DNA of 64,000 bases from Gnetum montanum (Eukaryota > Streptophyta > Gnetopsida > Gnetales > Gnetaceae): the NCBI GenBank assembly GCA_015680685.1, contig MNCI01004419.1:97241-161240 (forward strand), written 5' to 3'. The notes beneath the pieces are model-generated. The model saw only the letters and a list, made by a program, of their open reading frames with translations, had not been told where the DNA came from and did not search any database. This document shows positions 22,951-34,240 of the stretch, piece after piece; the first letter of the stretch is position 1, and each line of letters begins with the position of its first letter. A program made the position numbers and the translations under genes.

Positions 22951-23378
22951 AAGAATATATTTTCCCCTAGTAAATCTATAGCTTCTATGTTTATGTCTTC
23001 ATATTATAATGTATAAGGAATGAAATTTACAAGGTTAAGAGAAGTATACCTAGAAAACAATAATCCATGAGAATTTAGAAATATTTTGTACCATAGGATT
23101 TATCTCCAAACTTAAAATTCGCTATCCTTCTCATCATGAAATTACAAACCAAAATTATTATGAAATACATCCAATATAGTAAAATGAAAACTTAGATAAT
23201 TTGCAATACAGTAGATGAACTAAAATTTAACTCACTTTTTTAAAGATTCTTTTAGTCAAATTATAGATATATATTATAAATATATAAGTAAGCTAGTTTT
23301 AACAAAATTCACCTTCAAGAAATATAGTCAAATTATAAATTTATAAATTATTATTATCCACTACAACTAAACCTTTAA
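22951..23378. other. Old flank left of element D
   Basis: AT-rich non-coding DNA with no recognisable feature. It continues at 46,148 once element D is removed. Confidence 0.6.
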
Positions 23379-23383
23379 CTTGG
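23379..23383. repeat. Target site duplication CTTGG, left of element D
   Basis: CTTGG directly before the LTR start is repeated directly after the 3' LTR at 46,143-46,147. Five bp is the normal Ty3/Gypsy duplication length. Confidence 0.85.
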
Positions 23384-24274
23384 TAATGAGTCACGTCTAG
23401 TTGGTTATGTCAATAGAGCCTCGTTGATGCATCATATCATGCATCAACAAGGCCCCATCAACATAGTGTTGGTTTTCTTGATTATCGGCTATAAATACAC
23501 ACTTGCAGCTACATTTATGGCAAGTAGAGATTGTAGTTGTAGTAGAGCTCTTTCATTTTTTCCATTTAAAAGTTAGAATTTTCCCTCGAGTGCTCACAAC
23601 AGGAGTCATTAAGTGTAGAAATCTTTATTTGAGCATTGTTATACCTGAGCACGATAGTGTGTGTGGTGATAAAGATGAGCTTTCTGATAAACCTTGAAAC
23701 AATTTAGATAGATTAGCTATTTCATTAATGCATTTAATGTTTTAAATTTTTTTAATTAGATATTAATTATTTTTTAGTTATCATGTTAATGAAACAATTA
23801 AGCCAGATAGACTACACACATAAGTATGATTGCTTTGAGTGTAACACATATATGCTTGGTAATCCTAACAACATTATTATTTGGTACACCCAAGAGTGTA
23901 GCACTTGGTTGCCTAATAGTGAATACATGGGTTTAGTACATGTATAGAAAGTGGGATTGAATGCTTATATTAGGATTAGCTAAATGCTAGTTAATTAGTT
24001 AATTTAGATTAGTTAATCAAATTCTTTTTAACTACATTTTGAGAACCAAACTATAAAATACAAAATGATAAAAATTTGATGCCTCAATTACACTTAACCA
24101 TACCAATGAATGTCACAAGTGCAATTGAGAAGACAATGATTGACCTTAAGGCTAGATTCTTTTCCTAAGGAACTAGTGCATCAAAAACAATAAATTCTAC
24201 CAAATTTGACTGAATTGTGTGTGTGCACTTTGTGATTTGTATGGTTGGGCATAGGGGTACCTTGCTGCTCATCA
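23384..24274 (+). mobile_element. 5' LTR of element D
   Basis: It begins TAATGAGTCACG (TG mutated to TA) and ends GCTCATCA. U3 has GCATCAACAAGGCCCCATCA at 23,441-23,460, a worn copy of the D palindrome. The TATA box GGCTATAAATACAC is at 23,490. R carries AATAAAGAT-type sequence as ATAAAGATGAGC at about 23,667, and U5 has several GCTTGGTAAYCC words. Confidence 0.9.
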
Positions 24275-24292
24275 TTGGCACTATTACCAATG
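24275..24292 (+). promoter_or_regulatory. Primer binding site, element D (tRNA-Asp type)
   Basis: TTGGCACTATTACCAATG follows the LTR end directly. It matches the tRNA-Asp site TTGGCGCCGTTGCCGGGG with mainly transition changes. Confidence 0.7.
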
Positions 24293-24427
24293 ACTTTGTT
24301 TGTGGATGTACACTATTTAGGTTTAAGTGAATACCATTAATATTGGTGTAAAATCCTCAAGGTCAATATCATTCCCACTATACATAGAATGATAAAAGCA
24401 CACTAATAATTTTATCTTGTTTGCAAA

Positions 24428-25798
24428 ATGTCTTCTTCTTCTCACAAGCATGAAGATACCAAACCACTGGTCCCATAAGAATGCAAGATGGTATACACTC
24501 ATTCAAATGAGTTTGTGCCAAACTTCACCTTCATCCTACATTAGGATGAATAGCTGCGATGGTGTGATATGGAGGGCAACATCATCTTGCCCCTTGATCG
24601 ATCTATGCTCGGGATGCTATTCAAAACCCTTAAGAAGCTAGACATTGCAGATCTCCACAAAGAATACATTGTGTATGTGTATGACACTTGAAACTACTAT
24701 CCCACTAAAACACAACACAAATGAGATCAACATCAAGAAAAACTCCATGAAGCTACAAAAGGGAAACATTACACCAATCCCTTGTTCATACTAAATCAAG
24801 ATGACATTGAGGATCCTCCTACTAAAGGTTCTCAACATGAGACTCTCCACCCCCTATTACAGATGGTAAGGGTGTGAACTTGACCTTGCGATCCACTATT
24901 CATAAATTGGGTTTAAGAAAGAGTGATAGCCAAGGAAGGGACTCGGGTAAACATTGCAAAAATAATGGATCTAAGGATGGTGATCATGACAAGCATAAGA
25001 GTGATGGCAAATACCATGGTGGTAGTGCTGGTCCACCTTCTTCTTCATCCTCTTCATCTGATTCTAAAAATTCCTCTTCATCTAATAGGTCTCATTGAAG
25101 CTGCCATTGAAATAACTATGATGAAGATAATCACCGAGATAATAATGACCATGAAGGCCACTAGAACCAAAGGGGTGGCCAAAAACATCATCAGCTTCAT
25201 CGACGTAATGATTAAAAGGAACCTCTATTGGCAACTTGAAGTATGATCAACATTGTGAAGGTAGTGAAAATCCCAACTAGGCATATGAAGGATAGTCAAA
25301 TCAACTACCTAAACATGAAAAATATCCCAAGATTTGAAGGGTGATACAAATTTGATCCACAAACACATCTATAAGCTTTTCAAGATGCCTGTGCATTATA
25401 GAACATAGAGAATGAATGGTAGAAACTCAAACTTCTCCCAAGGATACTCATTAAGGAAGCTAAAAGTTGGTACCAATCCTTAGAGCCAGAATCTATTCAT
25501 AGATGGAGTACCATGTTAGAACTATTTAATGAAGAATATTAGATGTACTCCAAAGTGTCTAATCTGAGAAGGCAAATATAAGGCTAAAATTAGGGAGCAC
25601 ATGAACCCCTGGATGCCACCATGGATTGATAATATTCCCTCCTACACCGATGCCCTAGCCATGGTTATTCTCAAAGGGTACAACTTCATCACATCATAGC
25701 TGGGCTTAAAGTAGAAACTAGAAAAAACCCTTGGGGTGTATGATCAAGGAAGATTGTCTAAACTAAGAGCTCATCAAATCTAGAGGCTGCTTGATTTG
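24428..25798 (+). pseudogene. gag: gag, element D, first part (up to insertion C)
   Basis: The start MSSSSHKHEDTK agrees with E and B. The N-terminal domain has NEFVPNFTFILH, then TAG, DE, TAG and LRWCDMEGNIILPLDRSM; both TAGs stand for Gln seen in B. A Ser-rich and His/Asp-rich linker (SDGKYHGGSAGPPSSSSSSS) follows at 24,990-25,090. The retrotrans_gag domain is at 25,310-25,600 (FPRFEG-like, SWYQSLEPESIHRWSTMLEL). It is split at 25,803 by element C and resumes at 34,241. Confidence 0.85.
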
Positions 25799-25803
25799 GT
25801 AGC
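25799..25803. repeat. Target site duplication GTAGC, left of element C
   Basis: GTAGC before the LTR is matched by GTAGC at 34,236-34,240. The gag sequence of D reads through when C is removed. Confidence 0.9.
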
Positions 25804-26591
25804 TGATGAGTGGCAAGGTACCCATACACTCAACCATACAAATACGAGCATTACACGCACGATCCGGTCAAACTCCGTAGACGAACTAGTTGTGGCATCT
25901 AGACAGTTAGCCTTAGGTCACAGTTCGTTGTCTTCCCACCTAGACTAGTATTAGCTTTGTCACGTATGGTTTAGTCTAGAGTGAGGTGTATGATGAGTTT
26001 CTAACCTAATGCTACTCCTGATGGCAATGGAAAATAATATTAACTAATCTAGGAGAGAAAGGGTAAGATAATCTAATCTAGCCTAAGTGCGATGAGCATC
26101 CATTCCTTGATTATCCATACACATCTTGGACTTTGTGCATGGCTACGACTAGGATTACCAAGCGCAAATCCTAGGTATGCTACTGGGTTACCAAGTAGTC
26201 ACACTTAAATGGTCGTAATCAAGTCGTACTCATTTTGCATTTTAACATGAGTTAAAGGGTGAGAAGAGATTAATTAGGAAAGCAGTAAATAATAATTAAT
26301 TAAATAATTAAACTAAGTGAATGTTCCACTGATGAACTAATTTCAATCTTTATTTTTGGTCATGTGCATGTCCAAGTACGTCACACTTGAATAAGGATGC
26401 CGTACAATTACAATCACCACACTACGGGCAAACACTAGGAAATTATTCTATCTCTGAAAGGGAAAAACTAATAGAGCTTTGTTAAGGGACTAAGACTAGA
26501 TGCAAAACAAGGTAGATCCACCTCTTATTTATATAAGTAATAGTAGGCTACGATATTGCGTATGTGATATCACGACTGATGCAGCTCATCA
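25804..26591 (-). mobile_element. 3' LTR of element C
   Basis: Plus-strand ends are TGATGAGTGGC and CAGCTCATCA. The TATA box (minus, TATATAAATAAGAGG) is at about 26,538-26,524. The U3 palindrome (minus, GTGATATCACATACGCAATA) is at 26,574-26,547. Confidence 0.92.
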
Positions 26592-26606
26592 TACCCCCAC
26601 GACTGA
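26592..26606 (-). promoter_or_regulatory. Polypurine tract, element C
   Basis: The minus strand reads TCGTGGGGGTA immediately before the 3' LTR start TGATGAG. It matches TCATGGGGGTA at the same place in D and E. Confidence 0.8.
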
Positions 26607-26753
26607 ATGAAAACTCATCCTCGAGTTACAATTATTACAAAGTGGATAGGTATGGGATTATTGGATGGTGAAAATGGGACTATGCCATAGTGTGAAATGA
26701 AAACAAAATAAAGACACAACGAAAATGTTCTACACCTAGAAAATGGATGGAAC

Positions 26754-29469
26754 TCATGTAGTTCCTGGTGGTGGTGGCTCCTCCATTGGTGCCTTCCCTT
26801 TGTCTTGTGCTCTAGGTTTTGAGGCTTGATGACGCTGAAGTATGGCCTGGAGCTTCTCCTCTTTGATTTGAGGGTCTTGTGCCATCCATGCTAATGTTCC
26901 AATGTTTGACAAAGTTGACACTTCCCACAGATAGGGTAGTTGCAGAAACATTTGGTTGGCCTTGACATACCAAGCCGTGAACACCCATTGTTTCTCCTCA
27001 TAGGCTCTGGCTTTATCCTTGTACTCATAAAAATTAGCTAGCTATTGAGCCAAGTCTGTCTCCACCAGATTCTTACACTCTGCAAATTATACTTTATATT
27101 TGATGTGGGTGGTTGCTACCTACTACTCGAGCTCTATCCTTGGGTGTCCTGCTATTAACATGACAAGGTTTCCATATCTCAGGTTTTTCAATTCCATGTA
27201 TTCTATCAAATCCTGAATCTGTAGGTCTTGGCTCTTAACTTATGCTTGGCAGGCAAAGGCATATGTGTCCAATATGGCCCACCAGTCAGTGTGTTGAGCA
27301 CCGATAGTGTTGATTTAGGCCTTGGCCTTATGGATCTCCTTTTTAAGGATCTATTTATACATCCCCATATGATCACAGAAGTGCTCCTTCAGCTTCTCAT
27401 GTCATTTAGCTTCATTTTGCCATGCGCTTATCTCAATAGCTGACTTTTGACGAATGGTGCATACCTCCTCCATTGATATGGTTCAATTCTCTTTGGCTAA
27501 ATGGATTATGTCTTGGTTGACCCAAATGAATTATTCTTGCAATTGATAGAAGTGTTCCTTGAGAATGTTCTTTTCTTTTCTGCAGTGGTCAATCGAAGGT
27601 TGTCTACAACAAGCTGCTTGTTTTCTTCTTGTAAGGCCTTGAGTGCCTTAAGATGTGCATGAGTTTGCACCTGTGCTGCGAAGGCATCCCAAACAGCCTT
27701 CTCTTTTTCGTCAGCCACCTTTTTATTTTCTGTGATTAAGTTCATTAGTTTCTCAGTTCTAAAGTTATCTAGCTGGTTTGTGGGAACAAATTGTAGAGGG
27801 TCCCACTATGCTACTTGTAGGGTTATGAGCTACTCTTGTAATTTCTTCACTTATGCTTTCACATGCTCGGCCCTCACTTCTGTTAAGACTAGCTTTTCCT
27901 TTGTAGAAATGAGGTTTGATTGAATTTTCATAACATCCCGAGGGATGTCAAATAGGGACATCATTACTTTCCCTATTTGGAGAAATTGATCAAGTGCATC
28001 CTCATGTTCTACAGGAGTCATTAAGGTTCTAGCCAAAGTTTGAGCACTCGTGCTCCTGTGAGATCTATCAGTGGCACAATAGGTATGTTAAAGGATTCTT
28101 TGATGTGATCTATGAACACTTCTACAGCTCCCATGACATCCTGGTGTTGCATGACCACCACAGTGGCCCCTTCACTAGTCTCTAACTACACCTGGAAAGA
28201 TGCCTTATTTCCTGAGATATGTTGTGACCATCTACTTTCCCCTCCTCATGTGTGAATGGATACTTCTCCTCTTGTGCAATCCAATAAAACTATAGGCTGA
28301 ATGACATCATCGATGATGCAGAAGAGGTTTGCATCATCACGAATTCCCCAACTAACAATCTCAGCAATGGCCCTAAGATGGCTCATCGACGGTCTATAGT
28401 CTTGTGGTGGCTATTGATCCTAGCCTATACTAGGCTATGCTTCTTATTGCTAGCTAGGACCCATGCCTGGAGGTTAACTAGGTCCTGCAAGTTGAGTTGT
28501 AGTTGGTCCAGCCATCTGTTCTTCTTCTTGTTCTGTTCCTAGCTCTTCGTTAGTGCTTTTTCTTGGAGCTGGCACCATCAGCAATTCAGCATATAAAGCA
28601 ATCTAGGCTTTTTAGAGGATGTCATTGGTGTACCCTCGAATACTGACATGTCAACAAAGCTTTCTAATAAGATAAGGAAAAGGCAGCACCATTTTTCCCT
28701 ATCTTTCGTTCCTCGAATCGCCCCAGGATCTCTATTAAATATTGATGGAGCAGGTTAGCGTTAACCTTTCCCATCAGCATTACACATCCTCTAGCTGCAT
28801 ACATTGATATTCTTTTCAAGCCCTTTGTAGGGAAAAGGTGATATGTTCCAATTTTGAAGTAAACCCTTTCTTCCATCGTCAACTCACCAAATGTTTTATC
28901 TCTGCCATAAACCTTTTCTAACCAATATTTTCACACATTGGGGTCTGAATAGGTGGATAACTGAGCAACTCTGGGCTCTGTATTCGAAAGGTTTAACACC
29001 TCCAAAATGGCCTACGAGGAGAAGTCAACTATCACACCACAAATATTGACAGTGGTTCCTTGCTCCCTATTGCGCCAAAATTGGTACGTCTCTCCTAGGT
29101 ACTAGGCACTACTTTCAGAAAGGATAGGCCATAAGGGAGACCCTTTGTGGTGATCCCTAATAGCCTCAGGAGTGACCTCTACAAATGGTTCAAATTTTAA
29201 TTCCACAATCACTACAGCGAATGTGGACTTCTCGTGGATGTCCTTAACACAATCTTGGGGTAATGTGAGTTGTTGTCCCTGTTCAGGCATTGCAACAGCT
29301 CCTCCTTCTACCTATCCAGACCATTCGGTAGGAGGTTCTTCTTGATTAATGTTGAATGATTACTCCTTTTATTCTATATGTTTTCTAGAAAGACCTTGTC
29401 TTCCACCTCTCTGAGATCGTTTGATTCCACCTTGGGTAGGACCTTCCTGTTGTCCACGTTTCGGGGCCA
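26754..29469 (-). pseudogene. Extra sense ORF of element C ('putative plant transposon protein' type)
   Basis: The start MAPKRGQQEGPTQGGIKR at 29,469 is basic and Gly/Gln-rich. A folded domain spans about 29,250-28,640: FAVVIVELKFEPF, TVNICGVIVDF, MEERVYFKIGTYHLFPTK and LLHQYLIEILGRF, the strand-helix pattern of the plant-specific domain in Athila third ORFs. A coiled-coil region follows (KALQEENKQLVVDNLRLT near 27,640). The C-terminus is YLWEVSTLSNIGTLAWMA to a Pro-rich end (PMEEPPPPGTT) at 26,754. The D copy ends with the same PWDV...IG.AAWM pattern. It lies in the Athila env-like ORF position, but I see no signal peptide or transmembrane helix. Function unknown. Several stops and frameshifts. 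Confidence 0.7.
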
Positions 29470-29946
29470 TTTGTAATCACATGGGCCAAGCATTAGTAAG
29501 GTTATTTTTGAAGTTAAGTTATACATTACTACTTTTATTAATTAATTGATTCATTTTATCTTTGTGTGATATTTCCCAAAAGATTATAATAATGGGTCCT
29601 TTTTACTCAGGTGGTTTTTTCAATTTTAATTTCCTGGTATACCTAAGGGTTAAATAATTTTGAGGCACAATTATTCTAAGTGTTATAGTTAATTACCATA
29701 AATGATGTCCTTTGGGTTATGATAAATTCCAAAAAATTTAGGCACCTTTCAGCAAATGTCCCTCCCCCACGAATAAGCTGAACACTCTGGGTTCAAGCAG
29801 GTTTAGAAAGAATTAAAATCGGAGTACCAGCGAGCAAGATATAGTTAGAAAAGCAAGGGTCACTCAATCACAAGTCATAGAGAAAAAATTTCAAAAACTC
29901 CCCTATCTAAATGGAAAAAATGATGCTAAGTGTTTTGGGGGGATCA
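29470..29946 (-). other. Leader between internal promoter and extra ORF, element C
   Basis: Non-coding 480 bp between the TATA box at 29,947 and the ATG at 29,469. It includes GGGGAGTTTTTGAAATTTTT (minus, near 29,908), which is shared with the equivalent place in D (40,755-40,775), so the two leaders are homologous. Confidence 0.6.
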
Positions 29947-30007
29947 CCTATTTATAGGTTGCGGTGATGCGATATTGCATACAATACATTGCGTACGTGA
30001 TATCACG
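29947..30007 (-). promoter_or_regulatory. Putative internal promoter of element C: palindrome plus TATA
   Basis: The minus strand has CGTGATATCACGTACGCAAT, then GTATTGTATGCAATATCGC (30,007-29,969), then CCTATAAATAGG (29,958-29,947). GATATCACGTACGC also lies just upstream of TATAAATA in the LTRs of C. The sequence downstream of this TATA box is not LTR sequence, so it is not a solo LTR. It precedes the extra ORF by about 480 bp. Confidence 0.6.
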
Positions 30008-31480
30008 TCCCTAGTGACATGAGGCACAACAAAAATACCGAATTTTTAAAGAATTTTTTCGAAATTAATGTTGTAAGTTTAGGAAATTGGGCTATTATGA
30101 AGGGGTTCTAGGGTAATTTCATTAATTCGAAAGGCACAATTAATGATGATGGTGTGGATTTTATCAATAAAACCTTGAGTGGTAAGAAAAAGGTTAGGAA
30201 AACAAGTTATGTGATGGTTCATGAGAACATAGAAATTCAGAGGGATAATAGTAGGGAAAGAAAATTGTTAAAATTATATTGAGGGTAAGATATGTTGTGT
30301 GTGAGCTATATCATAAGTGAGAATTACAAAAACATTACACAAGTGGGTCCTCCCCAAAGCAGGTTCTAACCAATAATGCCCTTGTGTAACCACACTTAAA
30401 GTGTCTATGGGCACTAGAAGGGTTAAATGTAATTTGCACTAATTCCACAAAGCACACACATGTAAATATCACTGGAATGAGGTAAGAGTTCAATGTTACA
30501 CATGACATGAGCTACAATTACATGAACAGTGAGATGAGATGAAGTATAGACGGGATCATAGAGATTGGGACATGAGGTAACTGGCCCAGGGCATAGTGAA
30601 TCTTGCGTGTAAAGCATGATTAAGGTGTCATTAACCTATCATTCCAAGATCAGAACCAAGTCTATTCCTCTAATCAGTGACATTACATTGCTTCATCCCA
30701 TGATGAGAAACTATGAGAGTACCATAATAACAAGGCGTATGATCACTTAGTGTTTTATTCAGGAGTCACTTTTGTTTTATGGCACTTTATTTTTCTTTTT
30801 CTTTTCTGTTTGTTGTTTTTTCCTTTTTGAATAATGAATCCAGAGAAGCCACCAACCTTTAGGCATGGGTGCATGTGTTTCTAGTGGGACCCCCTAGAAC
30901 AACATTTTATTTTTGAGTGCCCTTTTGATTACTCTTACTCCCATTTTTCATTAGATCTACAAGGATCTTAGTACAACCACATTGCATGATAACTCCCATA
31001 GATGTTACCAAAGAGAATCTGCAAGTCCCCTTGATGTCACACCCTAATCATTCCCTTTTGGTCCATCCTTCTTCATTCTGGGTACAACGAACACAAAATT
31101 AATTTTAAGATTTTTAAAAATGTCAAGAATATCAATGTACCCTCGAAAAAAACCTCTTATTTGTAGAATGGATGAGTGGGTGTAATGGGCTCACTATTCC
31201 AAATAATTGATCACTCATGGCTTAATAATATAGAACAAACCTCAACCAAATATCCACATGATTTTTTTATTCATAGATGAGATTACTTACAAAAACGTAA
31301 AAAGACAAAAATACAAAAGGATAAAAAGATAAAACAAAAAGTTGAAAAATGAAAAACTGAAAAACAAAAAGNATCCCCCATAACTAAGCATTTGAGTATG
31401 GCAAGGATTAATAAATGGAAGATGAGAATCCTTGCATGTTGGAAGTATTAGGGCTTGGCCATACTTACCCCATCAAGGTT
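30008..31480. other. Non-coding middle of element C
   Basis: About 1.5 kb without coding signal, where pol would be expected. A single N at 31,372 marks an assembly join in an AAAACAAAAAG run. Confidence 0.6.
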
Positions 31481-33307
31481 CACATACTTGATTATAATGA
31501 GCATAGTGGGGCAATTTATATGATGTATTCCCTGTATAACGAGTTGACCCACTATGATATTTGGGACCATTAGGTGGTATGCAAGGATCGGGTTGTCGCT
31601 CTCCATTTCTGTGTTTATTGGATCATATTGTTGTTGGAGCGTGAGTTGGTGGCCCTAATGAAGTAACATGAGGTGTTGGGTTCAAAGATGAGGGTGCACC
31701 ATGGTGTGGGACTTATGCTAAGTTGGAAGATGTAGTGGCCTTGGAATTGTGTTGTCCCTTCTTACAGTTATGTTTAAAGAAGGAGTGCTTTGGATGTTGA
31801 CGAGGCCTCTGACTGCTGTTGGCAGTAGTAGCACAAGAGATGTTCATGGGTTGTTGTGATGGTGCAGGAACCTTAGGAACAGTTGGTGGCGATATGGAAG
31901 GAGGAAAAGGATGAGAATGTTGAAAGTTAGGAGGAGTATAAGGTGCATAAGGTGGTGGTTGTGTTGGAGGCATGGGTTGATAGTATTGAGGAGAATGGTA
32001 CTATGGTGAGATAGAGTATGTTGGCCCAGTTGGAGAAATAGGATGTTGAACAAGATAAGCATTTTGGTTCTGATGATATGAAGGGTGTCTCCAGTTTAGT
32101 GGTTGTCTCCCCCATGACTGGGATTGTTGCCACTATGATTGAACACGATATCTCTATATGAACTCTGGATGTAGCGTGTTTCCCCAATGCTTATATAAAT
32201 GTAACAAGATTGGGCATTCGCCCTTGGGGTGATCGTACAGGAATATATTGCATTCATACATATGATTGGAAGTTGAGCTCTTATTTTCCTTATCCCTTCT
32301 TTTTGATTGTCTAATGCTTTGTCTTGCTTCTTAGGTTGTCAAAACTCTATCTCCAATAATGTTGATAAATTCTCCACACTTTTGATATATCCATTCCAAC
32401 ATCTTATTAATCTCTACCTTGGCTTCTTCTAATGTTTGTTGTATTGGCAAAGATGATGTTTCCACCTTGAGATTGGTTGATTTCTCCTTTTTATGATCAT
32501 GGACCTTTGTTAANNNNNNNNNNNNNNNNNNNNNNNNNNNNNNNNNNNNNNNNNNNNNNNNNNNNNNNNNNNNNNNNNNNNNNNNNNNNNNNNNNNNNNN
32601 NNNNNNNNNNNNNNNNNNNNNNNNNNNNNNNNNNNNNNNNNNNNNNNNNNNNNNNNNNNNNNNNNTAGCCTTTCCTTGGAAAACCCATGGCTTGGACAGT
32701 TGTTTAACAGTACATAATATCTTTCTAGGGCCATGTACAAGGGTTCATGTTGTTCTTGTTTCCATCCTTGGATTTTTTTCCTCAAGGCTAACACTCTTGC
32801 ATAGGTTTTATATTTTTCGTTAAAGACTTCTACCATTGTTGACCAATGTCGTATCAAATTTGGTTTTAACGATCTATACCATACTTTTGCTTGGTCAAAA
32901 AGTGTCATGGGAAAGAGCTTAAGTTTTTTCCAACTATTATCAATTTTGTTCCATGTGCAAGCATCATAGAAGGCTTGTAAACGTTGATGCGGATCTAATT
33001 CATAGCCTCTTGAAACTTTAGAAAAGTTGTTTAAATTGAGTCTAGGTAGATAGCTCTCTTTACGATGCCTATGTAAGATTTGAACAGCCTCTTGTATTTG
33101 CGTTAGGCTTGTAGTGGCTAGTAGGGGTTCATTGTCATCGAGTAAGTTATGCTTTCATGTGTTGGAATGATGTTGCTTTCGTTCATGTTTATAAGAAACC
33201 CCCACTTTAGGTTGTGTACTCCAATCTTCATCGTCATATAGTTCGTTGGTTCTCCAATGAACTTCCTCACTAAGTGTGGCATTATTATAATCTTGTAGAA
33301 GAGGCAT
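31480..33307 (-). pseudogene. gag: gag, element C
   Basis: It starts MPLLQDYNNATLSEEVHWRT at 33,307, so the first part differs from and is shorter than gag of B, D and E. The retrotrans_gag domain reads FYDACTWNKIDNSWKKLKLF, AKVWYRSLKPNLIRHWSTM and VEVFNEKYKTYARV. After an assembly gap comes a coiled-coil-like stretch, then a worn zinc knuckle (CNIFLYDHPKGECP; second Cys lost) and a long Pro/Gln/His-rich tail (MPPTQPPPYAPYTPP). In-frame stops include a TGA at about 33,150 and a TAA near 32,330. Confidence 0.85.
32514..32665. other. Assembly gap (152 N)
   Basis: Run of N inside gag of element C. Confidence 0.99.
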
Positions 33308-33430
33308 TGTTGTAAAGTTGTATGTGAATTTATATGTGAATTTTAATAATTAATTTTTCTAAAAGATATATCATTAAGTCCTTATACAGTGACCTTGTAT
33401 GATATAACTACTCTAGATAACTAGCATCGT

Positions 33431-33448
33431 CCTTGGCAATGGCACTAA
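33431..33448 (-). promoter_or_regulatory. Primer binding site, element C (tRNA-Asp type)
   Basis: Minus strand TTAGTGCCATTGCCAAGG adjoins the LTR end. It matches the tRNA-Asp site with a few transitions and is the best preserved of the set in the window. Confidence 0.75.
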
Positions 33449-34235
33449 TGATGAGTGGCGAGGTACCCCTACACTCAACTATATGAATACGAGTGTTACA
33501 CGCATGATCTGGTCTAACTCCATAGACGAACTAGTTGTGGCATCTAGACAGTTAGCCTTAGGTCAAGGTTCGCTGTCTTCCCACGTAGACTAGTATTAGC
33601 TTTGTCATGCATAGTTTAGTCCATAGTGAGGTGTATGATGGGTTTCTAACCTAATGCTACTCCTAAAGGCAATGGAAAGTAATATTAACTAATCTAGGAG
33701 AGAAAGGGTAAGAGAATCTAATCTAGCCTAATTGCGATGAGAATCCGTTCCTTGATTATCCATACACATCTTGGACTTTTTGCATGACTACCACTGGGAT
33801 TACCAAGCACAGATCCTAGGTACGCTACTAGGTTACCAAGTAGTCACACTTAAATGCTCATAATCAAGTCATACTCATTCTACATTTTAACATGAGTTTA
33901 AGGGTGAGAAGAGATTAGCTAGGAAAACAATAAATAATAATTAATTAAATAATTAAACTAAGTGAACATTGCAATGATGAACTAATTTTAATCTTTATTT
34001 TTGGTCATGTGCATGTCCAAGTATGTCACACTCAAATAAGGATGCAAGCAATCACCACACTACAGGAAAATACTAGGAAATTATTCTATGTCTAGAAGCA
34101 AAAAACTGCTAGAGCTTCACTAAGGGACTAAAACTAGATGCAAAAAAAGGGAGAGCTACCTCTTATTTATAGAACTAGCGATGGGCTACGATATCGCGTA
34201 CGTGATATCGTGGTCTCCAAAAATGTGACTCATCA
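33449..34235 (-). mobile_element. 5' LTR of element C
   Basis: Plus-strand ends are TGATGAGTGGC and GTGACTCATCA. The 24-bp U3 palindrome at 34,188-34,211 has one mismatched pair (arms ACGATATCGCGT and ACGTGATATCGT). The TATA box (minus, CTATAAATAAGA) is at 34,172-34,161. The R hairpin lies near 33,990-34,045. Confidence 0.93.
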
Positions 34236-34240
34236 GTAGC
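34236..34240. repeat. Target site duplication GTAGC, right of element C
   Basis: Direct copy of 25,799-25,803. Confidence 0.9.

Larger units (their letters stand above)
25804..34235 (-). mobile_element. Element C: Athila-related element lacking pol, nested in D gag
   Basis: 8432 bp with two LTRs of 788 and 787 bp and GTAGC duplications. In minus-strand order it has the 5' LTR (34,235-33,449), primer site, gag (33,307 to about 31,480), about 1.5 kb non-coding, an internal palindrome plus TATA (30,007-29,947), the extra ORF (29,469-26,754), polypurine tract and 3' LTR. No protease, RT or integrase sequence was found, so it is probably a non-autonomous derivative that used enzymes of an element like D. 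The LTRs are roughly 90% identical by eye. Confidence 0.92.

Noticed and set aside
29947-30007. Solo LTR or LTR fragment inside C
   Set aside because: Only the palindrome and TATA match the LTR. The downstream sequence matches the D internal leader, and there are no TGATGAG ends or duplication.
31844-32187. Overlapping minus-strand ORFs rich in Leu, Ile and His
   Set aside because: Out-of-frame readings of the Pro/Gln/His-rich gag tail of element C.
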